Shown: positions 1-7,287 of the stretch, piece after piece
Position numbering within the stretch: the first letter of the stretch is position 1
How the letters are laid out: the number at the start of each line of letters is the position of its first letter
IMG/VR virus record: IMGVR_UViG_3300018481_000068
Location: 1-25,350 of that record
DNA from: a virus
Reading direction: 5' to 3' (one strand)
DNA length: 25,350 bases
The notes under the pieces: generated by a model
What the model was told of the DNA's origin: nothing
What the model saw: only the letters and a program-made list of their open reading frames with translations
Databases searched by the model: none
Position numbers and translations under genes: made by a program

Positions 1-1706
1 GCGACATCGGCGAACAGGCGGCGGCGGTCGCGCACGCGCTCGGCGATGATGTCCTCGCGCACCGTGGCGATCGGCAGCCCGCGCACGCCGCAGTAGGCGA
101 TCGGCGGCGTCGGACCATCCCAGACCGTCTTGGCGTTGGGCGACGACAGGCTGGCGAGAAGGTCATCGACCGCCTCGGCCTGCTCGGCATGGGTGAGCTT
201 CAACTCCCGCGCCACCGCGATGAAGGCGGTCCAGTAACCCGTCGAAGAGCCGAAGCGCGAGACGAGCCCGACATCGATCTCTGCCGCGAGCTTGTCGGCC
301 TGTTTCTGTTTGGCGACGACCAGCTTCATCCCCGCGCGGTAGTCCTCCAGCACGGTGATCGCCGCATCGAAGGTCGCTGGGACAGCGAACGCCGCTTCCG
401 GGTCCGCCTTGCCCTCGGCATAGACCGACGCCGCCTTGCCGATCGTCTCGACCCGCACCATCTCCTCGGCAACCGACGCCTTGGGCAGAAGGTCAGCGAA
501 AGCCTTGCGGGCGGTGGCGAGCCACGCGAGATCGTGGTCGGGTGCCACCTCCCGCTCCCAAGTGACGGCCTTGAGCATTGCGGCCAGCGCCGCGTCTGCC
601 TGCGTGGCGATCTTGCTCGCGGCCTTGCGCCACTTCACCACCGCCTCGGCTTTGGTCTTCGCTGCGGCCTCGGCCTTCTGGTCGGTGGTGAGCTTCGCAT
701 CGGCCTTCTTCTTGAGCTTGGCCAGAGCCTCGAAGGGCTCGGACAGGTCCGGTAACACCACAGGCGCGAGGAAGTCGTCGTCGGTCAACGCCTTGAGCTT
801 GGCATCGACTTCGGCGAGCACGGCGTCGGCCTTACCCTTTGCCGCGCGATCGGCATTGTCGAGCGTGTTGAAGAGCTTCAGGTTGAAGAGATTTCGTGCG
901 ATTTCGATCTTGGCGCGGAAGACCGCCACAGGCCCACGGTTAGCCTTGATCGTCGCGTCGCGCTTCTGCGCGGCCTTCATCTTGGCCCCATGAGCATCGA
1001 GCGCCGCCTGTGCCCACGGGGAGGTTTTTAGCTCTTTCAGCGTAGCGCCTGCGCTCGTTTCCTTGAGACCAGCCCCGACAAAGCGGGTAATCGCCCGCCG
1101 CGACACGCCGACCTCAAAACCGTTAGACCCTGCGTCACGCCCGTTGCGCTGGTCGAGGTAGTTCTGCGCGGCGGTCTCCCATTTGCCGTCCGCTGCAAAT
1201 ACATCGATCAGGCGTGAGCGATCGACATTCCCGGAGGGGTGGTCGCCAGCGACCACCCCCTCGAAAAACGCCATCGCCCCCTCATCGGCGAGCACAGCGT
1301 CGAGGGTCTCGTGATCGGGGAAGATGCGCTCCTCGATGAAATCACGAACCTTATCAACGACAAGCTGCACATGGCTGGCCTGAACGTTGTAGTTCTCGCC
1401 GTTCTCGCTCGCCATCAGGCGCAGCATTTCGGCGTCGTTGATCTGGCAGACCTTCACCCGCAGGAAGGGCAGGCCCTCGGCCTTGATCGCGCCCAGCAGG
1501 TGGTGGCCGAAAGCGATCTCGATCGCGCCACCCTTGGCGGCGCGGCCATATACACGGTCAAGCTGGCCATGCTGGCGCACCGAACGGCGAAGCTCTTCGA
1601 CGCGGGACTCCTGCAACGGGTATTGCTCAAGGTCGCGGTGCGGGTTGGGCCGCACCGATGCGAGCGGCACTTCCTGCCACTCGCCGGGAATGTTGATCTC
1701 AGGCAT
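1..1706 (-). CDS. Large ParB N-terminal domain protein (partial, 3' end beyond window)
   Basis: The frame is open for 568 codons from ATG at 1706 to the left edge, so the C-terminus is missing. Residues about 12-107 look like a ParB/RepB/Spo0J nuclease-type domain: an N-terminal VPLASVRPNPHRD strand and turn, then a FGHHLLGAIK stretch (residues 67-75) where ParB proteins have their GHRR-like box, then LMASENGENYN (98-107). The rest is Lys/Ala-rich and probably helical, and does not match a classic ParB helix-turn-helix plus dimer domain. The start is fixed by a near-perfect Shine-Dalgarno AAGGAGG five bases upstream. It is the last gene of the leftward operon but has its own upstream motif (1766-1779). 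Known role of the domain: CTP-dependent DNA sliding clamp or nuclease. Inferred role here: DNA partition, modification or regulation by the phage. Open reading frames on the opposite strand are shadows. Confidence 0.8.
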   Translation of the reverse strand, partial: MPEINIPGEWQEVPLASVRPNPHRDLEQYPLQESRVEELRRSVRQHGQLDRVYGRAAKGGAIEIAFGHHLLGAIKAEGLPFLRVKVCQINDAEMLRLMASENGENYNVQASHVQLVVDKVRDFIEERIFPDHETLDAVLADEGAMAFFEGVVAGDHPSGNVDRSRLIDVFAADGKWETAAQNYLDQRNGRDAGSNGFEVGVSRRAITRFVGAGLKETSAGATLKELKTSPWAQAALDAHGAKMKAAQKRDATIKANRGPVAVFRAKIEIARNLFNLKLFNTLDNADRAAKGKADAVLAEVDAKLKALTDDDFLAPVVLPDLSEPFEALAKLKKKADAKLTTDQKAEAAAKTKAEAVVKWRKAASKIATQADAALAAMLKAVTWEREVAPDHDLAWLATARKAFADLLPKASVAEEMVRVETIGKAASVYAEGKADPEAAFAVPATFDAAITVLEDYRAGMKLVVAKQKQADKLAAEIDVGLVSRFGSSTGYWTAFIAVARELKLTHAEQAEAVDDLLASLSSPNAKTVWDGPTPPIAYCGVRGLPIATVREDIIAERVRDRRRLFADV

Positions 1707-1742
1707 CGCTCCTCCTTAGAGGAAATGGGTTAAGGTTTTCCC

Positions 1743-1779
1743 GCAATATGTGCGATTCGGAGTGGTGTCAAGGGCAATT
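1743..1779 (-). promoter_or_regulatory. Putative promoter/operator of the ParB-like gene
   Basis: On the minus strand AATTGCCCTTGACA occupies 1779-1766 and ends in a perfect -35 hexamer TTGACA. TATTGC lies 17 bases downstream (1748-1743), a weak -10; CATATT at 15-base spacing is an alternative. The motif abuts the TAA stop of the upstream gene. The same 14-mer recurs at 4485-4498, so it may be an operator as well as a promoter. Confidence 0.45.
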
Positions 1780-2286
1780 TTACGCATGGACATTCCTCCT
1801 GTGGATCTTGCGCAGCGCGGCAAGCTGCTTCTCGGTGAGCCAGCCCCGGTTGGCGAACTGCTTGCCGACGGAGACAACAAATTCCTCGATGCTCGGCGGC
1901 ATGTCGGTGGCGAGAAGCTCGGAGAGCATCTGTACGACCTCGGGTGCGAACTCCCAGCGGGCAGCCGCCTCGGCCTCCCGCCGGCGGGCCTCAGCCGCTG
2001 CCGCCGCCTTGGCAGCCGCAGCGCGCGCCGCATCCTGCGCCGCCGCTGCGGCTTGCGCGGTCTTCAGATCATCGGCCCACTTCCATTCTGCTGGCTTCAC
2101 GCCGGCCCAGTGCGACGAGGTGAGCCCGGAGCCGTGCCCCGCCAGCACCTCGGCCCAGTTGAGCTTGGCCTCGGCGAGAATCTTCTGGGCCATCCTGAGT
2201 GCAGCCAGCGCCTCGCCATCGCTGTCGGACGCGGTGAGCATCATCAGGCGGGTGAGCTTCTCGATCTGCTTGGGGGTGAGCTTCAT
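1780..2286 (-). CDS. DUF2786-like protein
   Basis: A 168-residue protein. I chose ATG at 2286 because it overlaps the stop of the upstream gene by four bases (ATGA). A longer upstream frame exists but is a shadow of that gene. The first 45 residues (KIEKLTRLMMLTAS-type helix, then EALAALRMAQKILAEAKLNW) match the helical pattern of DUF2786, a family of unknown function found in phages and bacteria. Residues about 75-108 form an Ala/Arg/Glu-rich helix, probably a coiled coil. The C-terminal part (LLATDMPPSIEEFVVSVGKQFANRGWLTEKQLAALRKI, given here only as a region) looks like a small helical domain seen in phage proteins. It sits between a zinc-ribbon protein and the ParB-like gene. The function is unknown. 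Confidence 0.7.
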   Translation of the reverse strand: MKLTPKQIEKLTRLMMLTASDSDGEALAALRMAQKILAEAKLNWAEVLAGHGSGLTSSHWAGVKPAEWKWADDLKTAQAAAAAQDAARAAAAKAAAAAEARRREAEAAARWEFAPEVVQMLSELLATDMPPSIEEFVVSVGKQFANRGWLTEKQLAALRKIHRRNVHA

Positions 2287-2951
2287 CGCCCACCACGCCG
2301 TCGGTGCAGGTCGATGGACTTGCGCATGGCGAACTGCACTGTGCGGAATCTCTTCGGCATCCGTGCGGCCATGACGTGGGCGGCGAGCACCGCCTCCGCG
2401 ATCTGCGGCAGCAAGGTGGTGGTGCGCTCCTCGTAGGTCAGCAGGTGCGCCTCGGCGAAGATATCCGCCGCCGACGCGCAATCGGCGCAGCGGTAGGGCT
2501 TGGGTTCGTGGATGTTCCAGTTCAACTCCGGCAGCGTCGTGGACGCACCGCAGATCCAGCATGGCGCGGGCGGCATCAGCACCTTTGCGCGCATGTCGAG
2601 ACCCCGGAAGTCCCAGACCATCGTCTCGCGCCTGCTTAGCCCGAAAGGCCTGTGGCGCTCGGCGTAGAAATTGAAAGAAAACTGATCGTAGTAGTGTATC
2701 AGAGATGTGTAGATTCGGCGGATGGGGGTTCTGCCCACCTGCCGCTCGACACTGACCGCAAACGCGACTTCACGCCGCCCGCCCGCGTACAGGCCATGGC
2801 GGTTGGTGGTCAGGTCTTCGCGCTCCCACTCTTTCAGGATGGCAAAGAACCGCCCGCGCAGCGGCGCGAGGCCTTCGAAGCTGCGCAGGTAATGCACCGC
2901 CTCGGTGCGGGTCAGCAGCCACCGCTTGTTGGTGTCGCGCTCAACCTTCAT
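2283..2951 (-). CDS. Zinc-ribbon protein of unknown function
   Basis: A 222-residue protein starting MKVERDTNKRW. ATG at 2951 is preceded by GAGGAG seven bases upstream and overlaps the upstream gene by 11 bases; a longer in-frame extension is a shadow of that gene. The N-terminal half is rich in aromatic and basic residues. The middle has two cysteine pairs, CWICG and RCADC, about 25 residues apart, a typical zinc-ribbon spacing. The C-terminus is strongly basic (RKSIDLHRRRGGR), suggesting nucleic acid contact. I do not recognise the family. Position in the early leftward operon suggests a DNA-binding or host-modifying role, but this is inference. Confidence 0.65.
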   Translation of the reverse strand: MKVERDTNKRWLLTRTEAVHYLRSFEGLAPLRGRFFAILKEWEREDLTTNRHGLYAGGRREVAFAVSVERQVGRTPIRRIYTSLIHYYDQFSFNFYAERHRPFGLSRRETMVWDFRGLDMRAKVLMPPAPCWICGASTTLPELNWNIHEPKPYRCADCASAADIFAEAHLLTYEERTTTLLPQIAEAVLAAHVMAARMPKRFRTVQFAMRKSIDLHRRRGGR

Positions 2952-3291
2952 CGTCCGGCTCCTCGGGATTTTCCGGCTGCTCCGGCTCCTCGGGATTTTC
3001 CGGTTCATCGACCACCTCGGCGTCTTCCGCCTCGGCATCATCCGCGCCGTGCAGTGCCAGAGGCGGCAGCCCGTGGTGCATGGCACCAAGTTCCTTCACC
3101 ACCTGAAGCTCGACATGCAGCGACGCCACGATGACCTCTCCGATCCGGGCGGCGGCATTCGCCTGCGTCGATCCGATCTTTCCCGCGCGCATATCCTGCA
3201 ACACCTCGTAAAGCTGGCGGCGCAGATCGTCCGTGCCGCGCATGGTCTGGCCGGCGATTGTGGTGATGATCTCTGGTAGCTGGTTACTCAT
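2941..3291 (-). CDS. Small protein with acidic Pro-Glu-Asn repeat tail
   Basis: A 116-residue protein. ATG at 3291 has AGAGGA upstream. Residues 1-75 are predicted helical (MSNQLPEIITTIAG onward, with a hydrophobic IGEVIVASLHVELQVVKEL helix). From about residue 83 the chain is almost entirely Asp, Glu, Pro and Asn, with a repeated PENPEEPE unit. The DNA under the tail carries CGGGATTTTCCGG twice on the plus strand (2964-2976 and 2991-3003). Acidic tails like this occur in DNA mimics and in protein-binding regulators, but nothing specific supports either. Function unknown. Confidence 0.65.
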   Translation of the reverse strand: MSNQLPEIITTIAGQTMRGTDDLRRQLYEVLQDMRAGKIGSTQANAAARIGEVIVASLHVELQVVKELGAMHHGLPPLALHGADDAEAEDAEVVDEPENPEEPEQPENPEEPDDEG

Positions 3292-3313
3292 TTGTTTTTC
3301 CTCTTAAAAATTA

Positions 3314-3553
3314 TCATCGCGCCGGCCTCACGTCGTGCCACTGGCAGACGCGACGGTGGCCATCAGCGAATGCGACGGTGATCGTGCGCGCGCCCCTTGC
3401 GACGACGGTGGCCGGCAGCCAGACCTCCTCCACCGCGACCTCCTCGTCCTTCGGAAGCGGATGGCGCCAGTCGATGACGGTGATGCAGTGCAGGGTGCGC
3501 ACCTCGACCGGGTCGCCGATGCCGAGGCCGCTAGAAATCGCCAAGGTACACAT
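3314..3553 (-). CDS. Small beta-rich protein of unknown function
   Basis: A 79-residue protein. ATG at 3553 overlaps the end of the upstream gene by 23 bases, with a modest AAGG just before it. The sequence alternates hydrophobic and polar residues (EEVWLPATVVARGARTITVAF then DGHRRVCQWHDVRPA), which suggests an SH3-like small barrel. The family is not recognised. It is placed in the operon by spacing: 22 bases separate it from the next gene. Confidence 0.5.
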   Translation of the reverse strand: MCTLAISSGLGIGDPVEVRTLHCITVIDWRHPLPKDEEVAVEEVWLPATVVARGARTITVAFADGHRRVCQWHDVRPAR

Positions 3554-4415
3554 CCTTGACCATCGCCTTGGCCTCTTCGAGGTCGAAGGCCTTCTCCTTG
3601 GCGAACTCCAGCGCCCGGCGCGCCCGCTCCGCCGCCTCCTCGTAGTTGAAATAGGCGACGGTGGGCACGAGGCCGTCGACGTCGAGCGGCTGCATGCCGT
3701 CGACCAGCGCCATGCGGATGGCGTGCTCGAAGCGAAGCTCGGGGGTGTCGTAATCCGCCGGCGGGGTCCACGGGTGGGGGATGTGCATGGAGACAGCCTC
3801 CATCGCCCACGAGAAGACGCCCTGCTGGTAGACCAAGGAGGCCACCTCTATCACCTGCGCCGGGTTGAGCCCGCCCTTCTTGGCGCGCTCCAAGGCCTTG
3901 CGCAGCGCGGCGACCTTGCCGACGGCTGGGGTCGGTGGATGGGGGAGAAGGTCAAGTGCCTGCGACGTGGCATAGCCCACCGCGCCCTCGGCCTCCGCCT
4001 CGGTGCAGAAGGTCTCGTTCATGACGTGATGCACCGCCGTCGCGAAGCTCACCCCGGCACCGGCCCAGTCCTTCGCCGACTTCACCAACAGCAGGCGCCA
4101 CGCGGCGCGCACCGCGCGCGGGTTGGAGATCGCCACCGGGACAAGTGCCGCGCAGAGGGGAAATTCGGCCATCCATATGCAATCGGAACGCGAAGACGCG
4201 GTGGCGAGGCCGGGGATACTGCTGATGCCCTCGCCCTTGATCCACGCCCCGAAATGCAGCGGGGCGTCAGGGAACTGCCCGCGCGCCTCCAGCAGCGCCT
4301 CGCCGACGGCCACCCAGCCGGCACGCTCATCCTTGCCGCGTGCAAGCAATTCCTGCATCGCCGACTTGATGGTGCCGGAAATACGCTTCAGGGTCTGCTT
4401 GAAATTCTGAGCCAC
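3531..4415 (-). CDS. DUF3102-like helical protein, first gene of the leftward operon
   Basis: The protein is 294 residues from GTG at 4415, or 299 from GTG at 4430. I prefer 4415 because GGGGAA lies about eight bases upstream; the 4430 GTG has no ribosome-binding site. Residues about 33-80 (VGEALLEARGQFPDA, then FGAWIKGEGIS, then a helical stretch ending with ISNPRAVRAAWR) resemble DUF3102, a helical domain common in phage and plasmid proteins whose role is unknown. The C-terminal third is helical and charged. It heads the minus-strand operon and faces the primase operon across a 350-bp control region, which is where an early regulator often sits. DNA binding is inference only. Confidence 0.6.
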   Translation of the reverse strand: MAQNFKQTLKRISGTIKSAMQELLARGKDERAGWVAVGEALLEARGQFPDAPLHFGAWIKGEGISSIPGLATASSRSDCIWMAEFPLCAALVPVAISNPRAVRAAWRLLLVKSAKDWAGAGVSFATAVHHVMNETFCTEAEAEGAVGYATSQALDLLPHPPTPAVGKVAALRKALERAKKGGLNPAQVIEVASLVYQQGVFSWAMEAVSMHIPHPWTPPADYDTPELRFEHAIRMALVDGMQPLDVDGLVPTVAYFNYEEAAERARRALEFAKEKAFDLEEAKAMVKDVYLGDF

Positions 4416-4435
4416 GACGAAATTCCCCACAGGCT

Positions 4436-4498
4436 TGTCAAGGGCGAATGTCTAACACCGTTGCCTTTGCCGGGCAAGGGTGTTTGTCAAGGGCAATT
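4436..4498 (-). promoter_or_regulatory. Two CCCTTGACA motifs ahead of the leftward operon
   Basis: Read on the minus strand, GCCCTTGACA occurs at 4445-4436 and 4494-4485, 49 bases apart. The outer copy extends to AATTGCCCTTGACA (4498-4485), identical to 1779-1766. Both contain a perfect -35 hexamer, but no good -10 element lies at 16-18 bases, so an operator role is as likely as a promoter. Confidence 0.45.
4454..4484. repeat. Imperfect copy of the CCCTTGCC hairpin family
   Basis: Arms AACACC and TTGCC (4454-4459 and 4461-4465) pair with GGCAA and GGTGTT (4473-4477 and 4479-4484), with one G-G mismatch and a 7-base loop. The right arm GGCAAGGGT is the same as in the two perfect copies at 9192-9216 and 12431-12455. 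Here it is intergenic. Confidence 0.55.
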
Positions 4499-4530
4499 CT
4501 CTGGGGGTCGGCGGCGCCTGTGGGCAAGCC

Positions 4531-4558
4531 TGTGGATAACGGGGATAACGGGGATAAC
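4531..4558. other. DnaA box plus tandem 9-bp repeats, candidate replication origin
   Basis: TGTGGATAA at 4531-4539 is the exact complement of the DnaA box consensus TTATCCACA. It runs straight into three tandem 9-mers: GTGGATAAC (4532-4540) and GGGGATAAC twice (4541-4549, 4550-4558). This iteron-like array lies just upstream of the primase and helicase genes. An origin is inferred from layout and motif. Confidence 0.5.
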
Positions 4559-4683
4559 CGCCGGTCTGGGCGCCAGTCGGCAAAGTAGCATCTGGCCCGA
4601 GCCGGGGGGCGGGTGTTAAAGTGGGGCGACGGCGCGATGACGGCGCCGTGACGGTATGCTTTTTCTTTGGAGATTCATGAGGC

Positions 4684-4721
4684 CCGAGGGCGGCAGGGTG
4701 TGGTGCCCTCACCGCCCTCGG
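4684..4721. promoter_or_regulatory. Perfect inverted repeat upstream of the primase
   Basis: CCGAGGGCGG (4684-4693) pairs perfectly with CCGCCCTCGG (4712-4721) around an 18-base loop, which can itself pair AGGG with CCCT. It sits about 50 bases before the primase start. It could be an operator, a leader-RNA hairpin or part of the origin; there is no U-tract, so an intrinsic terminator is unlikely. Confidence 0.4.
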
Positions 4722-4773
4722 ACAAGACCCACCCACATCCCGGCGAGGAACAGAGGAGCAGGATCCATGTTAA

Positions 4774-5718
4774 ATGTATGACAAGGCGCGGCCTATTGGC
4801 AAGTGGCAGCGGCTGGCGACCGAGAGTGCGCTGCCGATTTTTCCCATCCGTGTCTACAAGGACGCCGCCGGCAAGTGGCAGAAGGTGCCGCTGACCGAGC
4901 ACGGCCACCTCGACGCGAGCTTCGACGCTAACAGGTTTTGCTGGGATGGCGCCAACGGCTTTGGCGTCCGCATGGGCGAGGTGGCATCGCGCATCGGCTG
5001 GTACTGCCTCGACGTCGATGATGCCTCGCCAGACGGCCCGCCGGCAGGCTGGCTGGCGCGCTGGCGGGTGCCGATGCGGACGCGGCAGGTGGCGACGATC
5101 AGCGGCGGGCTGCACCTCATCTACATGCTCCCCGGTGCGCATGTACGCCTGCCCAGCCGGGCCAACATCGTGCCGGGCCTCGATGCCAGAGGCGAGGGCG
5201 GCTGGATCGCCTTTGCGGAAGGGTACGGGCTGGTGCGCGACCTCGCCCCGGCGGTGCTGCCGGAGGCCGTCTGCGCCGAGCTACAGGCCGGCTGGAAGGG
5301 CGGGGAGGGTGCAGGCCTCGGCGGAGAGGTGAAGCTCTCCTACGCCCCTCCTGATGGCGCTGGCGTGGAGGAGAAGCTCACCCGCAAGCTCAAGGTCGCC
5401 AACGAGGGCCTGCTGAAACGCTGGCGGCTGGGCCGGAAGCCCGGCGGCGACCAGAGCGCCAGCGGGCTGGATATGTCCGTGGCGCGGCTTTTCGCCGATA
5501 TGGGGATGACGCAGGACGAAATCACTTGGGTGTTGACCAACCGCTTTGAGCACGGCGTCGTCCACCGCGACGGGCTGAACAACCGCACGCTCAGGGCGGC
5601 AATCCGCTGCGCGGCAAAGGCAGTGGCGGCGTCTGCCGCCGAGCGCGCGGCGCGGAACACCGGGGAGAGCACCATCAGCGATCGTGCAGTGTCTGGGGCC
5701 AGAGCAGCATTTAAATAA
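4774..5718 (+). CDS. Bifunctional primase/polymerase (Prim-Pol domain)
   Basis: A 314-residue archaeo-eukaryotic primase-like protein that should make primers and extend them for phage replication. Residues about 15-165 carry the Prim-Pol signature: LDVD (79-82, metal-binding Asp80 and Asp82), GGLHLIY (111-117, His114), and GLDARGEGGWI (136-145, Asp137). The C-terminal 100 residues (DMSVARLFADMGMTQDEI and following) resemble the helical PriCT-type region. A stop codon (TAA, 4771) lies directly upstream in frame, so ATG 4774 is the earliest ATG. GGAG and AGGA lie 10-19 bases before it, and a five-codon leader (4767-4781) overlaps the start. It is the first gene of the rightward operon and is followed after 21 bases by the helicase, its usual partner. 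Confidence 0.88.
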   Translation: MYDKARPIGKWQRLATESALPIFPIRVYKDAAGKWQKVPLTEHGHLDASFDANRFCWDGANGFGVRMGEVASRIGWYCLDVDDASPDGPPAGWLARWRVPMRTRQVATISGGLHLIYMLPGAHVRLPSRANIVPGLDARGEGGWIAFAEGYGLVRDLAPAVLPEAVCAELQAGWKGGEGAGLGGEVKLSYAPPDGAGVEEKLTRKLKVANEGLLKRWRLGRKPGGDQSASGLDMSVARLFADMGMTQDEITWVLTNRFEHGVVHRDGLNNRTLRAAIRCAAKAVAASAAERAARNTGESTISDRAVSGARAAFK

Positions 5719-5739
5719 ACCCAAAGGGATACAGGCAAA

Positions 5740-7287
5740 ATGGAGAATGAAGACCACACACAGGAGTGGCTGCTGGATGAGATCGCCAAGCTCCTGAAAG
5801 AGACCAACCCGATCGAGCAGAACAAGCGGTTCTCCGAACTCGCCAAGCTCTGCAAGCACCTGCCCGGCGTGACCTTGAGCACGATCAAGGCGACCTTCAA
5901 GGCGATGAAGGACACCGCCAAGGCCGAGGCGAGGGTCGAGGCGGCGGAGAACATGGCCCCGCACCTCGCTGTCATGAACGACCGCCACTTCCTCTGGCGC
6001 AACGGCTCGAAGATCCGCATCGGGGAACTGATGGAGCGGCAACTGAACGGGCACACCTACATCGACCTCGTCGGCTACACCGCCCCTGACTTCCGTGTCG
6101 CCTGCGCCAACCAGATCTTCATGGGCGACGCGGTGGCGGATATGTGGCTGGCCTCACCCGACCGCCGCGAGATCACCGGCACCACCCTCAGCACCAAGCA
6201 TGCGCCGTTCACCATCGTGGGCGAGCGGATGAACATCTGGCAGGGCTTCGGCGTAGAGCCCGAGGCGGGGGACCACGTCTGGTTCACCAAGCACATCCTC
6301 AAGCTCATCGGCCCGAAATATGCCGGCTACCTGCTGAGATGGATCGCCTACGGCTTCCAGCATCCTGAGCGCCCGATCGGCACCGCCATCATGCTGATTG
6401 GCAAGCCGGGAACAGGAAAAGGGTTGCTATGCAATACCTTACGATCAATGTGGGGGCCACATGGCCAGACGATCTATACCCCGGAAGCTCTCACCGGAAA
6501 GTTCAACGCCCACCTGCGGCACTGCTGCTTTGCCTTCCTCGATGAGCCACCGTGGGCCGGTGAGAAGCGCGGCGTCGACGTGCTCAAGCATATCATCACC
6601 GAGCCGACCATCCGGGTTGAGCCTAAAGGTCTCGACAGCGAGGAGGTCGACAACCGCCTGAAGATTATTGCCGCCACCAACCACCAATGGGTGGCGCAGA
6701 TCGAGCAGTCCGACCGCCGTTTCGTCGTCTTCGAGGTGAACGAGGAACTGCACGGCGACGAGACCTACTTCACTGAACTGGCTACCAAGGCCGATGATCC
6801 AGCCTGCAAAGCGGCGGCGCTGCACTACCTGCTCAACCTCGACCTCTCAGGCTTCCGCCCAGAGCGCGACAGGCCCATGACCAGAATCTACGCCCAGCAG
6901 AAGGCGTCGTCGCTCACCGGCGACTGGCTCTTCTGGCGTCGGGTGATCGAGGCGGGGAGCTTCAACATCATCAGGGGCGGACAGGCTAAGTTCGCGATTC
7001 CAGACAGTGATATGGGTGGCCAATTCGGCCCCGGCGCTGAGCACACGAAACCCCAGATCTACCGCTGTTACACCGAGTGGCACGACTTCGTCGGACGTGG
7101 CAGCGCGGTGATCCCCGACGTGTTCTGGAAGAACTTTCACCGCTGGGCAGGCAAGGTCAACACTCGGCGTGATCAGTACGTGGCGGGTGGAGAGCGGCAG
7201 AGCTACATCACGCTTCCACCGCTGAGCGTGCTCGGGCGCCGTCTCAGGGAGCACCTTGGAGAAAAGTTCGAGGATGGTGATGAGTGA
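5740..7287 (+). CDS. SF3/D5-type replicative helicase (DUF5906-like)
   Basis: A 515-residue protein, usual length for phage D5-like helicases that lack their own primase domain. Walker A is GKPGTGKG (221-228), Walker B is CFAFLDE (263-269), the sensor is IIAATNH (309-315, Asn314), and Arg326/Arg327 are arginine-finger candidates. The N-terminal 110 residues are helical with a dimer-like KAEARVEAAE segment. It should unwind DNA at the fork, with the Prim-Pol protein just upstream supplying primers. AAAGGG lies upstream of the ATG. The two genes form the core of the replication module; a DUF5906-type assignment comes from motif pattern and layout. Confidence 0.88.
   Translation: MENEDHTQEWLLDEIAKLLKETNPIEQNKRFSELAKLCKHLPGVTLSTIKATFKAMKDTAKAEARVEAAENMAPHLAVMNDRHFLWRNGSKIRIGELMERQLNGHTYIDLVGYTAPDFRVACANQIFMGDAVADMWLASPDRREITGTTLSTKHAPFTIVGERMNIWQGFGVEPEAGDHVWFTKHILKLIGPKYAGYLLRWIAYGFQHPERPIGTAIMLIGKPGTGKGLLCNTLRSMWGPHGQTIYTPEALTGKFNAHLRHCCFAFLDEPPWAGEKRGVDVLKHIITEPTIRVEPKGLDSEEVDNRLKIIAATNHQWVAQIEQSDRRFVVFEVNEELHGDETYFTELATKADDPACKAAALHYLLNLDLSGFRPERDRPMTRIYAQQKASSLTGDWLFWRRVIEAGSFNIIRGGQAKFAIPDSDMGGQFGPGAEHTKPQIYRCYTEWHDFVGRGSAVIPDVFWKNFHRWAGKVNTRRDQYVAGGERQSYITLPPLSVLGRRLREHLGEKFEDGDE

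Larger units (their letters stand above)
4431..4773. other. Divergent intergenic control region, candidate origin
   Basis: No gene is seen here. The region lies between two divergent operons and holds, in order: a CCCTTGACA motif on the minus strand (4436-4445), a hairpin (4454-4484), an exact second copy of the motif found before the ParB gene (4485-4498), a DnaA box with tandem 9-mers (4531-4558), and a GC hairpin (4684-4721). The only open frame near the end is a five-codon leader (4767-4781). Confidence 0.6.

Noticed and set aside
189-993. Two plus-strand frames of about 185 residues opposite the ParB-like gene
   Set aside because: Ala/Ser/Arg-rich shadow sequence with no motif, and the opposite strand has a good ribosome-binding site and a recognisable domain.
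4532-4558. Possible CRISPR or simple tandem repeat
   Set aside because: Only three 9-base units without spacers; the DnaA box match gives a better explanation.
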